From positions 2,294,001-2,358,000 of the forward strand of contig OZ245840.1 in the NCBI GenBank assembly GCA_965228775.1: DNA of 64,000 nt, read 5' to 3'. This document shows positions 27,160 through 36,389 of this stretch, piece after piece (position 1 is the stretch's first letter; the number at the start of each line of letters is the position of its first letter). The position numbers and the translations under genes are program-made. The stretch comes from JANQMY01 sp965228775 (GTDB taxonomy: Bacteria > Pseudomonadota > Alphaproteobacteria > JANQMY01). The notes under the pieces were generated by a model. That model saw only the letters and a list, made by a program, of their open reading frames with translations. It was not told the origin of the DNA and ran no database searches.

Positions 27160-27588
27160 TCAAGACGGGTCCTTCAGTTTCGTAAGCGCCCGGCGTTCCT
27201 TTTTGGTAGGCCGGCGGCCGGCACTGACGCCTCCGGCTTCCGTTTCAGGGGTTTCGGGCTTCTTAGGCGCCGGCGGGCTGAGGTCCTCGTAGAGCGTCCT
27301 CGCTTCGGGCGCTGGCCCTCGCCGTGTCCCAATCTCTAAAACCTTGATCACGCGGATATGCGGGCCAAGGGCAAAGGTGAGCACATCACCTTGGCCGACC
27401 ATCTGATTGGCCTTGGTGATGCGCACGGCGTCTTCATCCTCTGACGTTTCCCGGCGGCGCCTAATCTTCCCGCTCTCAACAAACTTGGAAGCAAGGGAGC
27501 GCGTCTTCAAGAAGCGCGCATACCACAACCATTTGTCAATCCGGATGGAAGCTGCCGCTTCCGGCGCATTGTCCGGCGTCTTATCCAA
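27160..27588 (-). CDS. S4-domain RNA-binding protein (Hsp15-like)
   Basis: A 142-residue RNA-binding protein. The S4 motif starts at SIRIDKWLWYARFLKTRS (about 15-32), with VESGKIRR and GDVLTFALGPHIRVIKV after it. The C-terminus is basic and Lys/Arg-rich. The Hsp15 relative in E. coli (HslR) rescues stalled 50S subunits carrying peptidyl-tRNA. Its start is 3 bp after the helicase stop, so the two are co-transcribed and translation is likely coupled. Confidence 0.88.
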   Translation of the reverse strand: MDKTPDNAPEAAASIRIDKWLWYARFLKTRSLASKFVESGKIRRRRETSEDEDAVRITKANQMVGQGDVLTFALGPHIRVIKVLEIGTRRGPAPEARTLYEDLSPPAPKKPETPETEAGGVSAGRRPTKKERRALTKLKDPS

Positions 27589-27591
27589 AAA

Positions 27592-30500
27592 CTATTTTCC
27601 CGCCTTTCCAGGGTCACGCAACGCCGCAAGGGCGGCAAAGGGGCTCGACGGATCGATTTCGCCCTTAGACCGGCGCGGACCCGCAGAGGCGACACGCGGC
27701 GTCCGTTTTTGCTGGCCACCAGACGGCCCGCCTTTGCGCCGCGATTTGTGCTTTTTACCTCCCGGCGCAGCAGAACGGTTTTCTTCATTAGTATTTTTGC
27801 GACGATTGCGCTGGCGGGGCGGCCGCCTTTGTTGATACTGCCAGATCTCGAGCGGCTCTGCCGCTTCTTCACCGTCCACTGTATGCGAACGTTTGCGGTA
27901 TCCAAGGCTGCGCAATATGGCTTCGAATTCATCGCCGCTGCATCCGACCAAAGACATCATGTCGGCATTTGCTTCAAACGTTCCTGACGGCAATTTAGGC
28001 CCAGGGTTTTCCGGCACGGCACCTTCAGATGGGGGTGTCGTTTCAGACGGCGCCTCCTGTTGCTCCGCCGACGGAACAGTCTGTGCATCTTCTTGGGCGG
28101 GTTCTTCCGCATGAGCGGCAGAGTCTTGCACTTCATCAGCAGAGTTCAAAGGCTCCACACTTGGTGCTGCAGTCTCCGCCGAAACCGCCTCCGCTGAAGC
28201 GTCGGTCGCAGGCACGGCTTCCGCCACCTCCCCGCCATTGGGCAAGGCCGCCGTATCTTGAGTGCCTGCTGTGTTTTGTGGCTTGGGCTTTGAAGCTTCC
28301 CCGTCGCGGGCCGTGCGGATCAAACCAGCCAGGCGCTCCAGCATGTCAATACGAACACCGCGCACGCCGCATACTCGAAATCCGGCCGCCTCGTAAAAAC
28401 CTTTGGGCACGTTTTTGTCCACTTGGATCGATGTAAGCCCGGGCCCTGGCGGCGGCGGAAGCGTTTGCAACAGAGGTGTTCCGTCTGCGGATGGCTCTTG
28501 AAAGACCGCCCACAGCAGTGCCTTCAAATGGGCAGGCGCCGGCTTTAGCAATGTGGGCAAATAGACACTGTATTCGCCGAACCGCACGCCCAACTGGCGC
28601 AGAGATGCCCGCAAGGTCTGGTCCAGCTCCTTGAGTTGCGCCGACGCTTCACGCCGGGGCGATCCACCCATCGCCTCCACAAGTTGGAACGCCAGCCCCC
28701 GTGCCGGCCCCGACAGATGATCCGCATCACGCAATGCCACCAATGGTGCAAGTTGCGTTTCGATGCGGGTCTTCACCCAGCCATCCAAACGTTTTTGGAT
28801 ACGTTCCACAGCTTGTGGCGGCACCAAATCGTCCACCAGCAATCGCACTTGCGGTGACAATGGATCCGCGCCCCGTCCAAGGGTGGCGATGGGGCTTCCT
28901 TCCCACCAAATTTTCCCGTGTTCGGTTAGCTGGATCGTTTCATCCGGCACATTACCCAGCCGGGCGGCCCGGGTGACGACTTCCGTATTCAGTGATTTGA
29001 CCGCGGCGGCACGCAGTGTTTTCGCGCCGATCCCTGTATCCTCTGCAAGGGCACGCGGATCCGGCACGAACTTAAAGCCGCTAAGCTTCCCAGCATAAGC
29101 GCCTTCCACAAGAACGCTGCCGTCTTCTGCAATCTCTGACGACAAGTCTTCGTTTTGCTGAAGGCGTTTCATGAGCAGGCTTGTGCGCCGGTCAATAAAT
29201 CTTTGCGTCAGGGCCTCATGAAGCGCGTCGGAGAGTTTGTCTTCGATTTCCCGCGTGCGGCCCTGCCATTCCTCTTGATCTTCCAGCCAACCACTACGGT
29301 TCGACACATAAGTCCATGTGCGAATGTGAGCGATGCGCGTTGCGATCATATCCAAGTCACCGTCGGTGTGGTCGAGACGCTGGATATGTCCGGACACCCA
29401 ATCGGACGGCAAGCGGTTTTGATCCCCAATAAGGTGGTCGAATATGTTCGTCAGCAAGCGGACATGTTCGTCGACCGTGGTTTTCTGAAAATCCGGGATT
29501 TGGCAGACTTCCCAAAGCTGGCCGATGGCCGCCGGCGCCTTCGCCTTTTCCATTAAAGCCGAATTCTCGCTCATCATCTTCAAGGCGGTCAGATCGTCCG
29601 CCGCTCGGGCCCGAGACAAGCCGCGCGCCGGAGGGGTTTCTTCAAGGCTTTGAACCAATCGTTCGACACTTGAGAAATCCAGAATGGGATTGCGCCATTG
29701 CAATGTCCGTATGGGATCAAATCGGTGGTTTTCGATTTGCTCCACCAGTTCCGCATCGAAAGGTTCCACTTCGCCCGTCGGGCCGAAGGTGCCGTCATTT
29801 GTATGACGCCCGGCGCGGCCGGCAATCTGAGCAATTTCCGCTGGGCGCAAATCCCGGTGCCCGACCCCGTCGAACTTCTTGATACTGGCAAAGGCCACAT
29901 GGTCGATATCCATGTTGAGTCCCATGCCGATGGCATCGGTAGCCACGATGAAGTCCACTTCGCCGGACTGGTACAGTGCCACTTGCGCATTGCGCGTCCT
30001 GGGCGAAAGGGCCCCCATCACCACAGCTGCCCCGCCCCTCTGGCGGCGAATGAGTTCGGCAATGCCGTAGACCGAGTCCGCGGAGAACGCCACAACCGCA
30101 CTGCGCCGTGGCAAGCGGCTGATCTTCTTCGGCCCAATATAGGCAAGATCCGAATACCGTGAACGCGACGTAAAGGAAGCATCCGGAAGAAGTTGCTTTA
30201 TCAGTGGACGAATGGTTTCGGCACCAAGAAGCAGCGTTTCTTCCGTGCCGCGAGCACGGAGCAACCTGTCTGTAAAAACATGTCCCCGTTCCGGATCCGC
30301 GCAAAGCTGAACTTCGTCAATGGCGAGAAACTCGGTTTCCACCTGCAGCGGCATGGCTTCCACCGTGCACACATAATAACGGGGATTTGCCGGGACGATT
30401 TTTTCTTCGCCGGTGATCAAGGCAACCGGCCCCGTCCCCACTTTCTCGCACACCCGGTCATAGATTTCGCGGGCCAGCAAACGCAAGGGAAGCCCGATCA

Positions 30501-30663
30501 TGCCGGTATCGTGGCCCAGCATGCGCTCGACCGCAAAATGGGTTTTACCGGTGTTGGTGGGCCCCAGAACCGCCATCAATCGTCCGGGTGCTTCGTTCTT
30601 ATAGGGAGCGGAAAGAGCTTGCGACGTCTTCTGCGAAGACGCGTCTCGACGGCTTTGTGTCAT
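27592..30663 (-). CDS. SUV3-like DExH-box helicase with long basic C-terminal tail
   Basis: A 1023-residue superfamily 2 helicase related to mitochondrial SUV3. Walker A is GPTNTGKT (34-41) and Walker B is DEVQ (116-119). A helicase C-terminal domain ends with QIAGRAGRH (motif VI). A SUV3-type C-terminal domain follows. From about residue 770 the protein becomes low-complexity (Ala/Glu/Pro/Ser) and then ends in a strongly basic tail with repeated RR/KK clusters, likely to bind RNA or disordered. Role in RNA turnover is inferred from SUV3; in alphaproteobacteria the gene is conserved next to the S4 protein. Confidence 0.88.
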   Translation of the reverse strand: MTQSRRDASSQKTSQALSAPYKNEAPGRLMAVLGPTNTGKTHFAVERMLGHDTGMIGLPLRLLAREIYDRVCEKVGTGPVALITGEEKIVPANPRYYVCTVEAMPLQVETEFLAIDEVQLCADPERGHVFTDRLLRARGTEETLLLGAETIRPLIKQLLPDASFTSRSRYSDLAYIGPKKISRLPRRSAVVAFSADSVYGIAELIRRQRGGAAVVMGALSPRTRNAQVALYQSGEVDFIVATDAIGMGLNMDIDHVAFASIKKFDGVGHRDLRPAEIAQIAGRAGRHTNDGTFGPTGEVEPFDAELVEQIENHRFDPIRTLQWRNPILDFSSVERLVQSLEETPPARGLSRARAADDLTALKMMSENSALMEKAKAPAAIGQLWEVCQIPDFQKTTVDEHVRLLTNIFDHLIGDQNRLPSDWVSGHIQRLDHTDGDLDMIATRIAHIRTWTYVSNRSGWLEDQEEWQGRTREIEDKLSDALHEALTQRFIDRRTSLLMKRLQQNEDLSSEIAEDGSVLVEGAYAGKLSGFKFVPDPRALAEDTGIGAKTLRAAAVKSLNTEVVTRAARLGNVPDETIQLTEHGKIWWEGSPIATLGRGADPLSPQVRLLVDDLVPPQAVERIQKRLDGWVKTRIETQLAPLVALRDADHLSGPARGLAFQLVEAMGGSPRREASAQLKELDQTLRASLRQLGVRFGEYSVYLPTLLKPAPAHLKALLWAVFQEPSADGTPLLQTLPPPPGPGLTSIQVDKNVPKGFYEAAGFRVCGVRGVRIDMLERLAGLIRTARDGEASKPKPQNTAGTQDTAALPNGGEVAEAVPATDASAEAVSAETAAPSVEPLNSADEVQDSAAHAEEPAQEDAQTVPSAEQQEAPSETTPPSEGAVPENPGPKLPSGTFEANADMMSLVGCSGDEFEAILRSLGYRKRSHTVDGEEAAEPLEIWQYQQRRPPRQRNRRKNTNEENRSAAPGGKKHKSRRKGGPSGGQQKRTPRVASAGPRRSKGEIDPSSPFAALAALRDPGKAGK

Positions 30664-30947
30664 ACAGTTTTTATGGCGATTTTTGCGGTGAATGTCGCTG
30701 GTAAATGAAAATCAATGAAGTGTTAAGGCTGCTTGTTAACACAGAGAACGAAGATGGGACATAGGGGGACCGAATCACTTACATCACCAAATTCGTCATT
30801 TGTTCACGCACAAAATGTAGTAGGAACGAAATGTTAGACAACAATACCCCCGTGGCCTGACGGAACGCAAGAGGGCATCCCACGAACAATCGCGTGAGCC
30901 AACAATGATCCGACAGCAGGGGGCAAAATGGCCGGAAGGAATAATCC

Positions 30948-30976
30948 TTGACCTTGGCGAGTTCCCCCCTTAAAAG
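30948..30976 (+). promoter_or_regulatory. Sigma-70-type promoter for rpmB
   Basis: TTGACC and TAAAAG are separated by exactly 17 bp. Transcription would start near 30983, giving a leader of about 82 nt. Confidence 0.65.
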
Positions 30977-30982
30977 TGCGCG

Positions 30983-31036
30983 CTTTCGAGGAAACCTCTG
31001 CGCCTTTGGTGCACCTACCGGTTTGGCCCTCGAAAG
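30983..31036 (+). promoter_or_regulatory. Structured leader of rpmB mRNA
   Basis: CTTTCGAGG (30983-30991) pairs exactly with CCTCGAAAG (31028-31036). Inside, AAACC (30992-30996) pairs with GGTTT (31020-31024), leaving a 3-nt bulge. At the tip TGCGCC and GGTGCA (30999-31004 and 31008-31013) form a hairpin with a UUU loop. The ribosome-binding site lies downstream, outside the fold. An autogenous L28 control element is possible but unproven. Confidence 0.55.
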
Positions 31037-31064
31037 TTCGTCAATCCAATCTGAGGACAGTGAA

Positions 31065-31358
31065 ATGGCACGCCGCTGCGAGCTCACCGGCAAAGGAGCA
31101 ATGACAGGCAATAATGTCAGTCATGCGAATAACAAAACCAACCGTCGCTTCTTACCAAACCTGACCCAGACAACGCTGATCAGCGATACGCTGGACCGGT
31201 CCTTCAAGCTAAAGGTGAGCGCTTCCGCATTGCGCACGCTCGACCGCCGGGGCGGCCTGGATGCCTTCCTTCTAAAATCTCGCGACGAGAACCTGTCTGA
31301 CCGGGCGTTGAAGATTAAGCGCGACATCCAGAAAGCAAAGACCGCAGCGGAAGCCTAA
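31065..31358 (+). CDS. rpmB: 50S ribosomal protein L28
   Basis: A 97-residue ribosomal protein. The start MARRCELTGKGAMTGNNVSH and the NRRFLPNL segment are diagnostic of bacterial L28. The ATG at 31065 follows GAGGACAG; a longer in-frame start at 30948 coincides with the promoter -35 and is rejected. A strong promoter and a structured leader lie upstream. A 7-bp hairpin (GCGGAAG/CTTCCGC, 31347-31367) holds the stop codon in its loop, without a T tract after it. Confidence 0.96.
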   Translation: MARRCELTGKGAMTGNNVSHANNKTNRRFLPNLTQTTLISDTLDRSFKLKVSASALRTLDRRGGLDAFLLKSRDENLSDRALKIKRDIQKAKTAAEA

Positions 31359-31566
31359 GCCTTCCGCAAAACGAAGACAACGTTTCACAGCGGCACAATT
31401 TTGTCCTGCAATGACACGAAACGTGGCTTGTCGTCTTCTCAGCTTCTCAAATCACTGATCCATCGCCAAAATTCCGCCGATTTCCAGCGTCATTTTCTAG
31501 GTTAACGAAACCTTTCGCGGTACGGGTTTTGCTGGCCTTGGTTTGTTTCCGACTTTTTTCATTAGG

Positions 31567-32262
31567 ATGCAGACCGTGACCGAAGCCACCCAACGGCAAG
31601 ATCGAAACAAAGAGACGTTCGTGGATTTGCTTTTTAACGGATTGCTGGTGGCCCGGCGCCTGATGCTGCCTATTGTCGGCATGTTGCTGGCCTTTGCGTT
31701 GGCATTTGACACAACCTCACAGCCGATCACCGTATTCGACGGTTTGTTTCCGCCGGAACCATGGTATTTGCAGCCTGGCCACTGGCTTACCACGGCCCAT
31801 TTCATGGTGCCGGTGATCTTCTTCGCGTCAATGCTCACCAACCGTGCCTATGGCGCGGGTTACGCCATCGGACAACTTGTTCTGAGCTGGGCTGCCGTCG
31901 CCGCCTTGTTGGCGTTTCTATACCCTGTCCTCGATATGGCGCTACGCGCAACACCCATTCCATCCGGCCGGGTCCTTATTGCATTTCTGGCGGCGCTTTT
32001 TGTTTCGCAGATCGTAAACATCATCATCTTTGATCTGGTGCGTGGCAGGCCATGGTGGCGCGCGCCTCTGTATGCCGGGCTTTTTGCAAGTTTTGCATTC
32101 TGCATGGTCTATTACCCCGCCGCAAAGCTGGGCATTGCACCGTGGACCCACCAGATGACCGTAGACATCGCCGCAAAGGCGTTTATGTCCGTCTTGCTTC
32201 TGGTGCCTTATGCCCTGCTGCGTCCGTGGATCAGACCGCTTCCGGGATTTGGAGGGGCTTAA
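31567..32262 (+). CDS. Multi-spanning membrane protein, possible YhhQ/VUT-type transporter
   Basis: About 231 residues with six hydrophobic helices. The pattern TNRAYGAGYAIGQLVLSW and the later ALFVSQIVNIIIFDLVRGRPWWRAP resemble VUT-family queuosine-precursor transporters (YhhQ), in which an SQ...F...R..WWR motif precedes the last helices. The match is by eye and only moderate. The start is either ATG 31567 or TTG 31543, neither with a good ribosome-binding site. Its end overlaps the end of the convergent lipoprotein gene by 4 bp. Confidence 0.6.
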   Translation: MQTVTEATQRQDRNKETFVDLLFNGLLVARRLMLPIVGMLLAFALAFDTTSQPITVFDGLFPPEPWYLQPGHWLTTAHFMVPVIFFASMLTNRAYGAGYAIGQLVLSWAAVAALLAFLYPVLDMALRATPIPSGRVLIAFLAALFVSQIVNIIIFDLVRGRPWWRAPLYAGLFASFAFCMVYYPAAKLGIAPWTHQMTVDIAAKAFMSVLLLVPYALLRPWIRPLPGFGGA

Positions 32263-33359
32263 TCCGTTTGCTCGGCGACCGGGGCGGCTTCTTCGGCTGG
32301 CTCTACTTCGGGAAGTGGCGTCACCTCAAACATGAGAAGAAGTGTGCGCTGTAACGGATTAAAATTATCGTCCGACACCATATAAATCAGTGTACGGCCA
32401 TCTTCCGTCTGCCGTGCCGCAAGCCCTTCCATATTGTCGATGTTGTAAGATACGTCCATTTCCGCCAGCAGCGATCCAGAGATCGTGACTTCGTCCTCAG
32501 GCAGGCTCTGCCCAAGATCGCGCACTTGAATAATCGGCCCTGTGCGCGGCGAAAAATGGCGCTGAAGCAGCAAGAAGCGCCCATCCGGCAAACGGGTGAG
32601 ATCCGTCGGGCGAAACGTTTTCCATGTTTCGAGGAAGAGCGGGCGCGACTGGCCCACCGTCAGCCGGTCTTTGTTCAGTTGCAGCATCCAGCCCATGGTG
32701 CGGCCGTCATCGTCCACTGTGCCCTCACTGATCGCGACCACCTGGTTTCCATCAATAACGAATAATGACTCGATACCTTGATTGTCCTCGATCGACCTCA
32801 TATCGGTGGGGATTCGCAGATCGACGGGGCGCGCGGCAAACCCATTCTTGGATACATCATAGCGCCACAACCGATGCTGCCGTTCGAACGCGACAATCAC
32901 TTGGCCTGGAAATGGTCCCGTCGGATCGATTTGTTCGACAGCTTCCGCATCCCCTTGCTTATTGACCAAGGGATCGCCCTTTTCATCCAGAATCGCGCCT
33001 ATTGAAAGGCCGCTCACGCCGGACAACCGGCCATCCGTATACTCAAGCTTTCCCCGTACCCAATCCGCCTGATCGGACACACTCAAGAATTCCGCGCCGT
33101 CTTGACTGACGACCAACCCGGAAAGGCCGCCCAAACGGCGCTCCGAGGAAATAATCCGCACACCCCCACGATAGACGAGACCGCCCACTTCGCTGACCGG
33201 GTTTCCCTTACGCGCCGACAGCGGAATGGGCTTGAGATGCGCTTGAATATCGATAGGAGCGACGTTTTCAGCACATGCTGTCAGCGGCAGCGCAACCATG
33301 CTCATGGCCGGCAAGACGCTTAACATCCAACGGAGCAGAGACCCCTTGTGGGTGATCAA
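32259..33359 (-). CDS. Esterase-like phytase-family lipoprotein
   Basis: A 366-residue exported protein. The N-terminal hydrophobic segment ends in LTAC, a lipobox, so Cys29 is probably lipidated and the protein membrane-anchored. The mature part is a beta-propeller-like chain of the 'esterase-like activity of phytase' group, seen in GLSGLVVSQDG, NQGIESLFVIDG, MGWMLQLNKDRLT and NIDNMEGLAARQTEDG. The real substrate in bacteria is unclear. Its ATG overlaps the cobT stop by 4 bp (ATGA), so it is translationally coupled to cobT. A short Glu/Pro/Ala tail ends the protein. Confidence 0.8.
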   Translation of the reverse strand: MITHKGSLLRWMLSVLPAMSMVALPLTACAENVAPIDIQAHLKPIPLSARKGNPVSEVGGLVYRGGVRIISSERRLGGLSGLVVSQDGAEFLSVSDQADWVRGKLEYTDGRLSGVSGLSIGAILDEKGDPLVNKQGDAEAVEQIDPTGPFPGQVIVAFERQHRLWRYDVSKNGFAARPVDLRIPTDMRSIEDNQGIESLFVIDGNQVVAISEGTVDDDGRTMGWMLQLNKDRLTVGQSRPLFLETWKTFRPTDLTRLPDGRFLLLQRHFSPRTGPIIQVRDLGQSLPEDEVTISGSLLAEMDVSYNIDNMEGLAARQTEDGRTLIYMVSDDNFNPLQRTLLLMFEVTPLPEVEPAEEAAPVAEQTD

Positions 33360-35305
33360 TGTTTCGTTTCCTTTGCAGCGGCCCGCCGCAATTCGCGCAT
33401 CGACAACCGGCTGAGGCCACCAGGCCCAGACGCCCCTGCCCCCGCCTGAGGCCCACCGCCACGGGTCGGCTTGCCGGGCGCCTCTTCATCGAACAGCTCG
33501 GCGAGTTTCTCAGTCATGGCGCCGCCCAATTGTTCCGCGTCGACAATTGTCACTGCCCGGCGGTAATACCGGGTCACATCATGCCCGATACCGATCGCAA
33601 TCAGTTCGACCGGGGAGCGGGTTTCGATATATTCGATGACTTCCCGCAAATGTTTTTCGAGATAATTGCCGGCATTGATCGACAAGGTCGAATCGTCCAC
33701 CGGCGCCCCGTCGGAAATGACCATAAGGATGCGCCGCTGTTCCGGCCTGCCGAGCAAACGGTTATGGGCCCAAGAGAGGGCTTCACCGTCGATGTTCTCT
33801 TTGAGCAGCCCCTCGCGCATCATCAAACCCAGATTGCGCCGTGCCCGGCGCCACGGCGCATCGGCGGACTTATAAATGATGTGCCGAAGGTCGTTCAGAC
33901 GGCCCGGATTGGCGGGCTTGCCATCGCTGAGCCATTTCTCGCGCGACTGGCCGCCTTTCCAGGCCCGGGTGGTGAAGCCAAGGATTTCCACCTTCACCGA
34001 GCACCGTTCCAACGTGCGCGCCAAAATGTCGGCACACAGGGCTGCCACCGTGATGGGACGGCCCCGCATGGAGCCAGAATTGTCCAACAGCAAGGTCACT
34101 ACAGTGTCCCGGAAGTCCGTGTCCTGCTCCATCTTGTAGGACAGTGGATGCATGGGATCGATGACCACGCGCGACAGGCGCGCTGCATCCAGCATGCCTT
34201 CTTCAAGATCGAATTCCCAAGCACGGTTCTGCTTTGCCATCAAACGCCGCTGAAGCCGGTTCGCAAGGCGGGACACAACGCCATGCATCTGTTGCAGCTG
34301 CTGATCTAAGTAAGCGCGCAGACGGCCCAATTCTTCAGCGTCGCACAAATCTTCTGCCGCGATGGTTTCGTCAAAGGCCGTCGTGAAGACCTTGTAATTG
34401 GGATGGCTCGACGCATCGCCGGACATATTGTTCGGCCGCCAGGGTTGCTTGCCCTCGCCACTGTCTTCGGGGTCGGCGTCCAGCATCTCTTCGTCGGACT
34501 GGACTTCCACTGCCTGCTCGTCGCCTTCATCCCCTTCACCTTCCGCCATCTCCACCTGTTCGCTGGAGGATGCTTCGGGCTGGGCGCCTTCGCCGCCTTC
34601 ATCATTGGCTTCGGAATCCGCATCGGACTGATCTTCGTCCTCGTCCGCATCATCCATCTCGTCAGGGGTTTCGCCCAACTCGTCCGCCATGCCCAATTCG
34701 GAAATGATATTTCTTGTGAGCTGGGCAAATTCGGACTGGTCGTGAAGACACTTGCTCAGTTGAGCGAGGTCCTTGCCGGCTTTTTCTTCAACCGAATTGC
34801 GCCATTCATCCACAATGTGGCGGGTACATTCGGGGACCGGGCGACCCGTCAGATGCTCGCGCATCAACAGACCAACAATGTCGCTTAGCGGTGCTTCAGA
34901 GCGCTCACGCATGCGGGCGAACCCTTGCGACCGGCATCGCTCGTCGAGGGCAGCGTCCAAATTTTCGGCCATGCCCGACATGGCATTCGCGCCGATGGCT
35001 TCCACGCGGGCTTGTTCGGCGGCTTCGAAAATCGCACGTGCATTTTGCCCCACGGGGGACAGCGTCGCGTGAATGGCTTCGTCGTGATGAGCAAGCTTGA
35101 GGGCCTGGGCATCCGCATTACCGCGCACGCAAGCAACCTCATCGGCCGGAAGGTCCCGGGACGGCAGCGGCAGCCGCGACCGGTGCCCACGCAAGTTTGG
35201 GGCTTCAGCACCAAATGTGGTTACCAGCTCGTCATCGCCGGAAATGGCGCGCATGGTCATGGTGACCGCGCGTTTAAAGGATTCGACTGGTCCTTCGTTA
35301 CTCAC
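33356..35305 (-). CDS. cobT: Cobaltochelatase subunit CobT
   Basis: A 649-residue subunit of the ATP-dependent aerobic cobaltochelatase (CobN-CobS-CobT), which inserts cobalt into hydrogenobyrinic acid a,c-diamide. The middle of the protein (about 200-290) is extremely acidic, rich in Asp/Glu. The C-terminal von Willebrand A domain has the metal-ion site DNSGSM (DxSxS). It is 17 bp downstream of cobS. cobN and the rest of the cobalamin pathway are not in this window. In several bacteria CobS/CobT pairs also occur without B12 synthesis, so the pathway should be checked. Confidence 0.93.
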   Translation of the reverse strand: MSNEGPVESFKRAVTMTMRAISGDDELVTTFGAEAPNLRGHRSRLPLPSRDLPADEVACVRGNADAQALKLAHHDEAIHATLSPVGQNARAIFEAAEQARVEAIGANAMSGMAENLDAALDERCRSQGFARMRERSEAPLSDIVGLLMREHLTGRPVPECTRHIVDEWRNSVEEKAGKDLAQLSKCLHDQSEFAQLTRNIISELGMADELGETPDEMDDADEDEDQSDADSEANDEGGEGAQPEASSSEQVEMAEGEGDEGDEQAVEVQSDEEMLDADPEDSGEGKQPWRPNNMSGDASSHPNYKVFTTAFDETIAAEDLCDAEELGRLRAYLDQQLQQMHGVVSRLANRLQRRLMAKQNRAWEFDLEEGMLDAARLSRVVIDPMHPLSYKMEQDTDFRDTVVTLLLDNSGSMRGRPITVAALCADILARTLERCSVKVEILGFTTRAWKGGQSREKWLSDGKPANPGRLNDLRHIIYKSADAPWRRARRNLGLMMREGLLKENIDGEALSWAHNRLLGRPEQRRILMVISDGAPVDDSTLSINAGNYLEKHLREVIEYIETRSPVELIAIGIGHDVTRYYRRAVTIVDAEQLGGAMTEKLAELFDEEAPGKPTRGGGPQAGAGASGPGGLSRLSMRELRRAAAKETKH

Positions 35306-35322
35306 CAGGCGCTGTCCAATCC

Positions 35323-36315
35323 TTAGCTCATAACCACGTTGGCGGCTGATTCAGGCAGTTCTTCGCCAAAACAACGCTGATAGATTTCGGCAACGGTTGC
35401 CCGTTCCAGCTCATCGCATTTGTTAAGGAAGGTGACGCGGAAGCTAAAGCCGACGTCTCCGAAGATCTCCGCGTTTTCGGCCCATGTAAGAACGGTCCGC
35501 GGGCTCATCACCGTAGACAAATCACCATTGATGAATGCCGACCGGGTCAGGTCCGCCACATTTACCATCGCCGAGATTGTCTTACGACCTTCTTCGGTGT
35601 TGTAAGATTTCGTCTTGGCAAGGATGATATTCACTTCCTCGTCATGGGGCAGATAATTCAGCGTCGTGACCACATTCCAGCGGTCCATCTGGCCTTGGTT
35701 GATCTGCTGCGTACCGTGATAAAGGCCCGTCGTATCCCCCAAACCGATGGTGTTGGTGGTGGCAAACAGGCGGAATGCCGGATGCGGCCGTACCACACGA
35801 TTTTGGTCGAGCAGGGTGAGCTTGCCGGATACTTCCAACACGCGCTGGATCACGAACATCACGTCCGGACGGCCCGCGTCATATTCGTCAAACACCAAGG
35901 CCGTCGGATGTTGAAGTGCCCATGGCAGAATGCCCTCACGGAATTCAGTCACCTGCTGGCCGTCCTTCAACACGATTGCATCTCTACCGACCAAATCGAT
36001 CCGGCTGATATGGCTGTCCAGATTGATCCGGATGCAGGGCCAGTTGAGCCGTGAAGCCACCTGTTCGATATGCGTCGATTTACCCGTGCCGTGATAGCCC
36101 TGGATCATCACCCGGCGGTTATGTGCAAAACCAGCAATAATGGCGAGCGTCGTTTCCCGGTCAAACCGGTAATCTTCGTCGCGGTCCGGGACGTAGTCAT
36201 TCGCCTCTGAGAAGGCCGGAACTTTCAAATCGGAGTCGATACCGAAGAGCTGCGCGACGGAAACCTCGATGTCGGGCTTGTCCAGCACGTCAGCATCGCT
36301 TTGCATAACCACCAT
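35323..36315 (-). CDS. cobS: Cobaltochelatase subunit CobS (AAA+ ATPase)
   Basis: A 330-residue AAA+ ATPase that forms rings with CobT. Walker A is GYHGTGKST (about 73-81), Walker B is LVFDEYD, and the sensor-1 region is FRLFATTNTIGLGD. The N-terminus holds the short helix-rich segment VSVAQLFGIDSDLKVPAF typical of CobS. cobT follows 17 bp later. The gene order BolA, J-protein, CobS, CobT is conserved in alphaproteobacteria. Confidence 0.95.
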   Translation of the reverse strand: MVVMQSDADVLDKPDIEVSVAQLFGIDSDLKVPAFSEANDYVPDRDEDYRFDRETTLAIIAGFAHNRRVMIQGYHGTGKSTHIEQVASRLNWPCIRINLDSHISRIDLVGRDAIVLKDGQQVTEFREGILPWALQHPTALVFDEYDAGRPDVMFVIQRVLEVSGKLTLLDQNRVVRPHPAFRLFATTNTIGLGDTTGLYHGTQQINQGQMDRWNVVTTLNYLPHDEEVNIILAKTKSYNTEEGRKTISAMVNVADLTRSAFINGDLSTVMSPRTVLTWAENAEIFGDVGFSFRVTFLNKCDELERATVAEIYQRCFGEELPESAANVVMS

Positions 36316-36389
36316 GAATTCGTCTTTCTTTCAGCGGCACCCCCCGAGATGCAGCCGGGTGGACTGGTCGCCATTAACCTTATTTTTGA

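Larger units (their letters stand above)
30664..31064. other. 401-bp divergent intergenic region (helicase / rpmB)
   Basis: It contains a good rpmB promoter (30948-30976) and a structured rpmB leader (30983-31036). The part from 30720 to 30940 contains no recognisable gene or RNA motif; it probably includes the helicase promoter. Confidence 0.6.
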
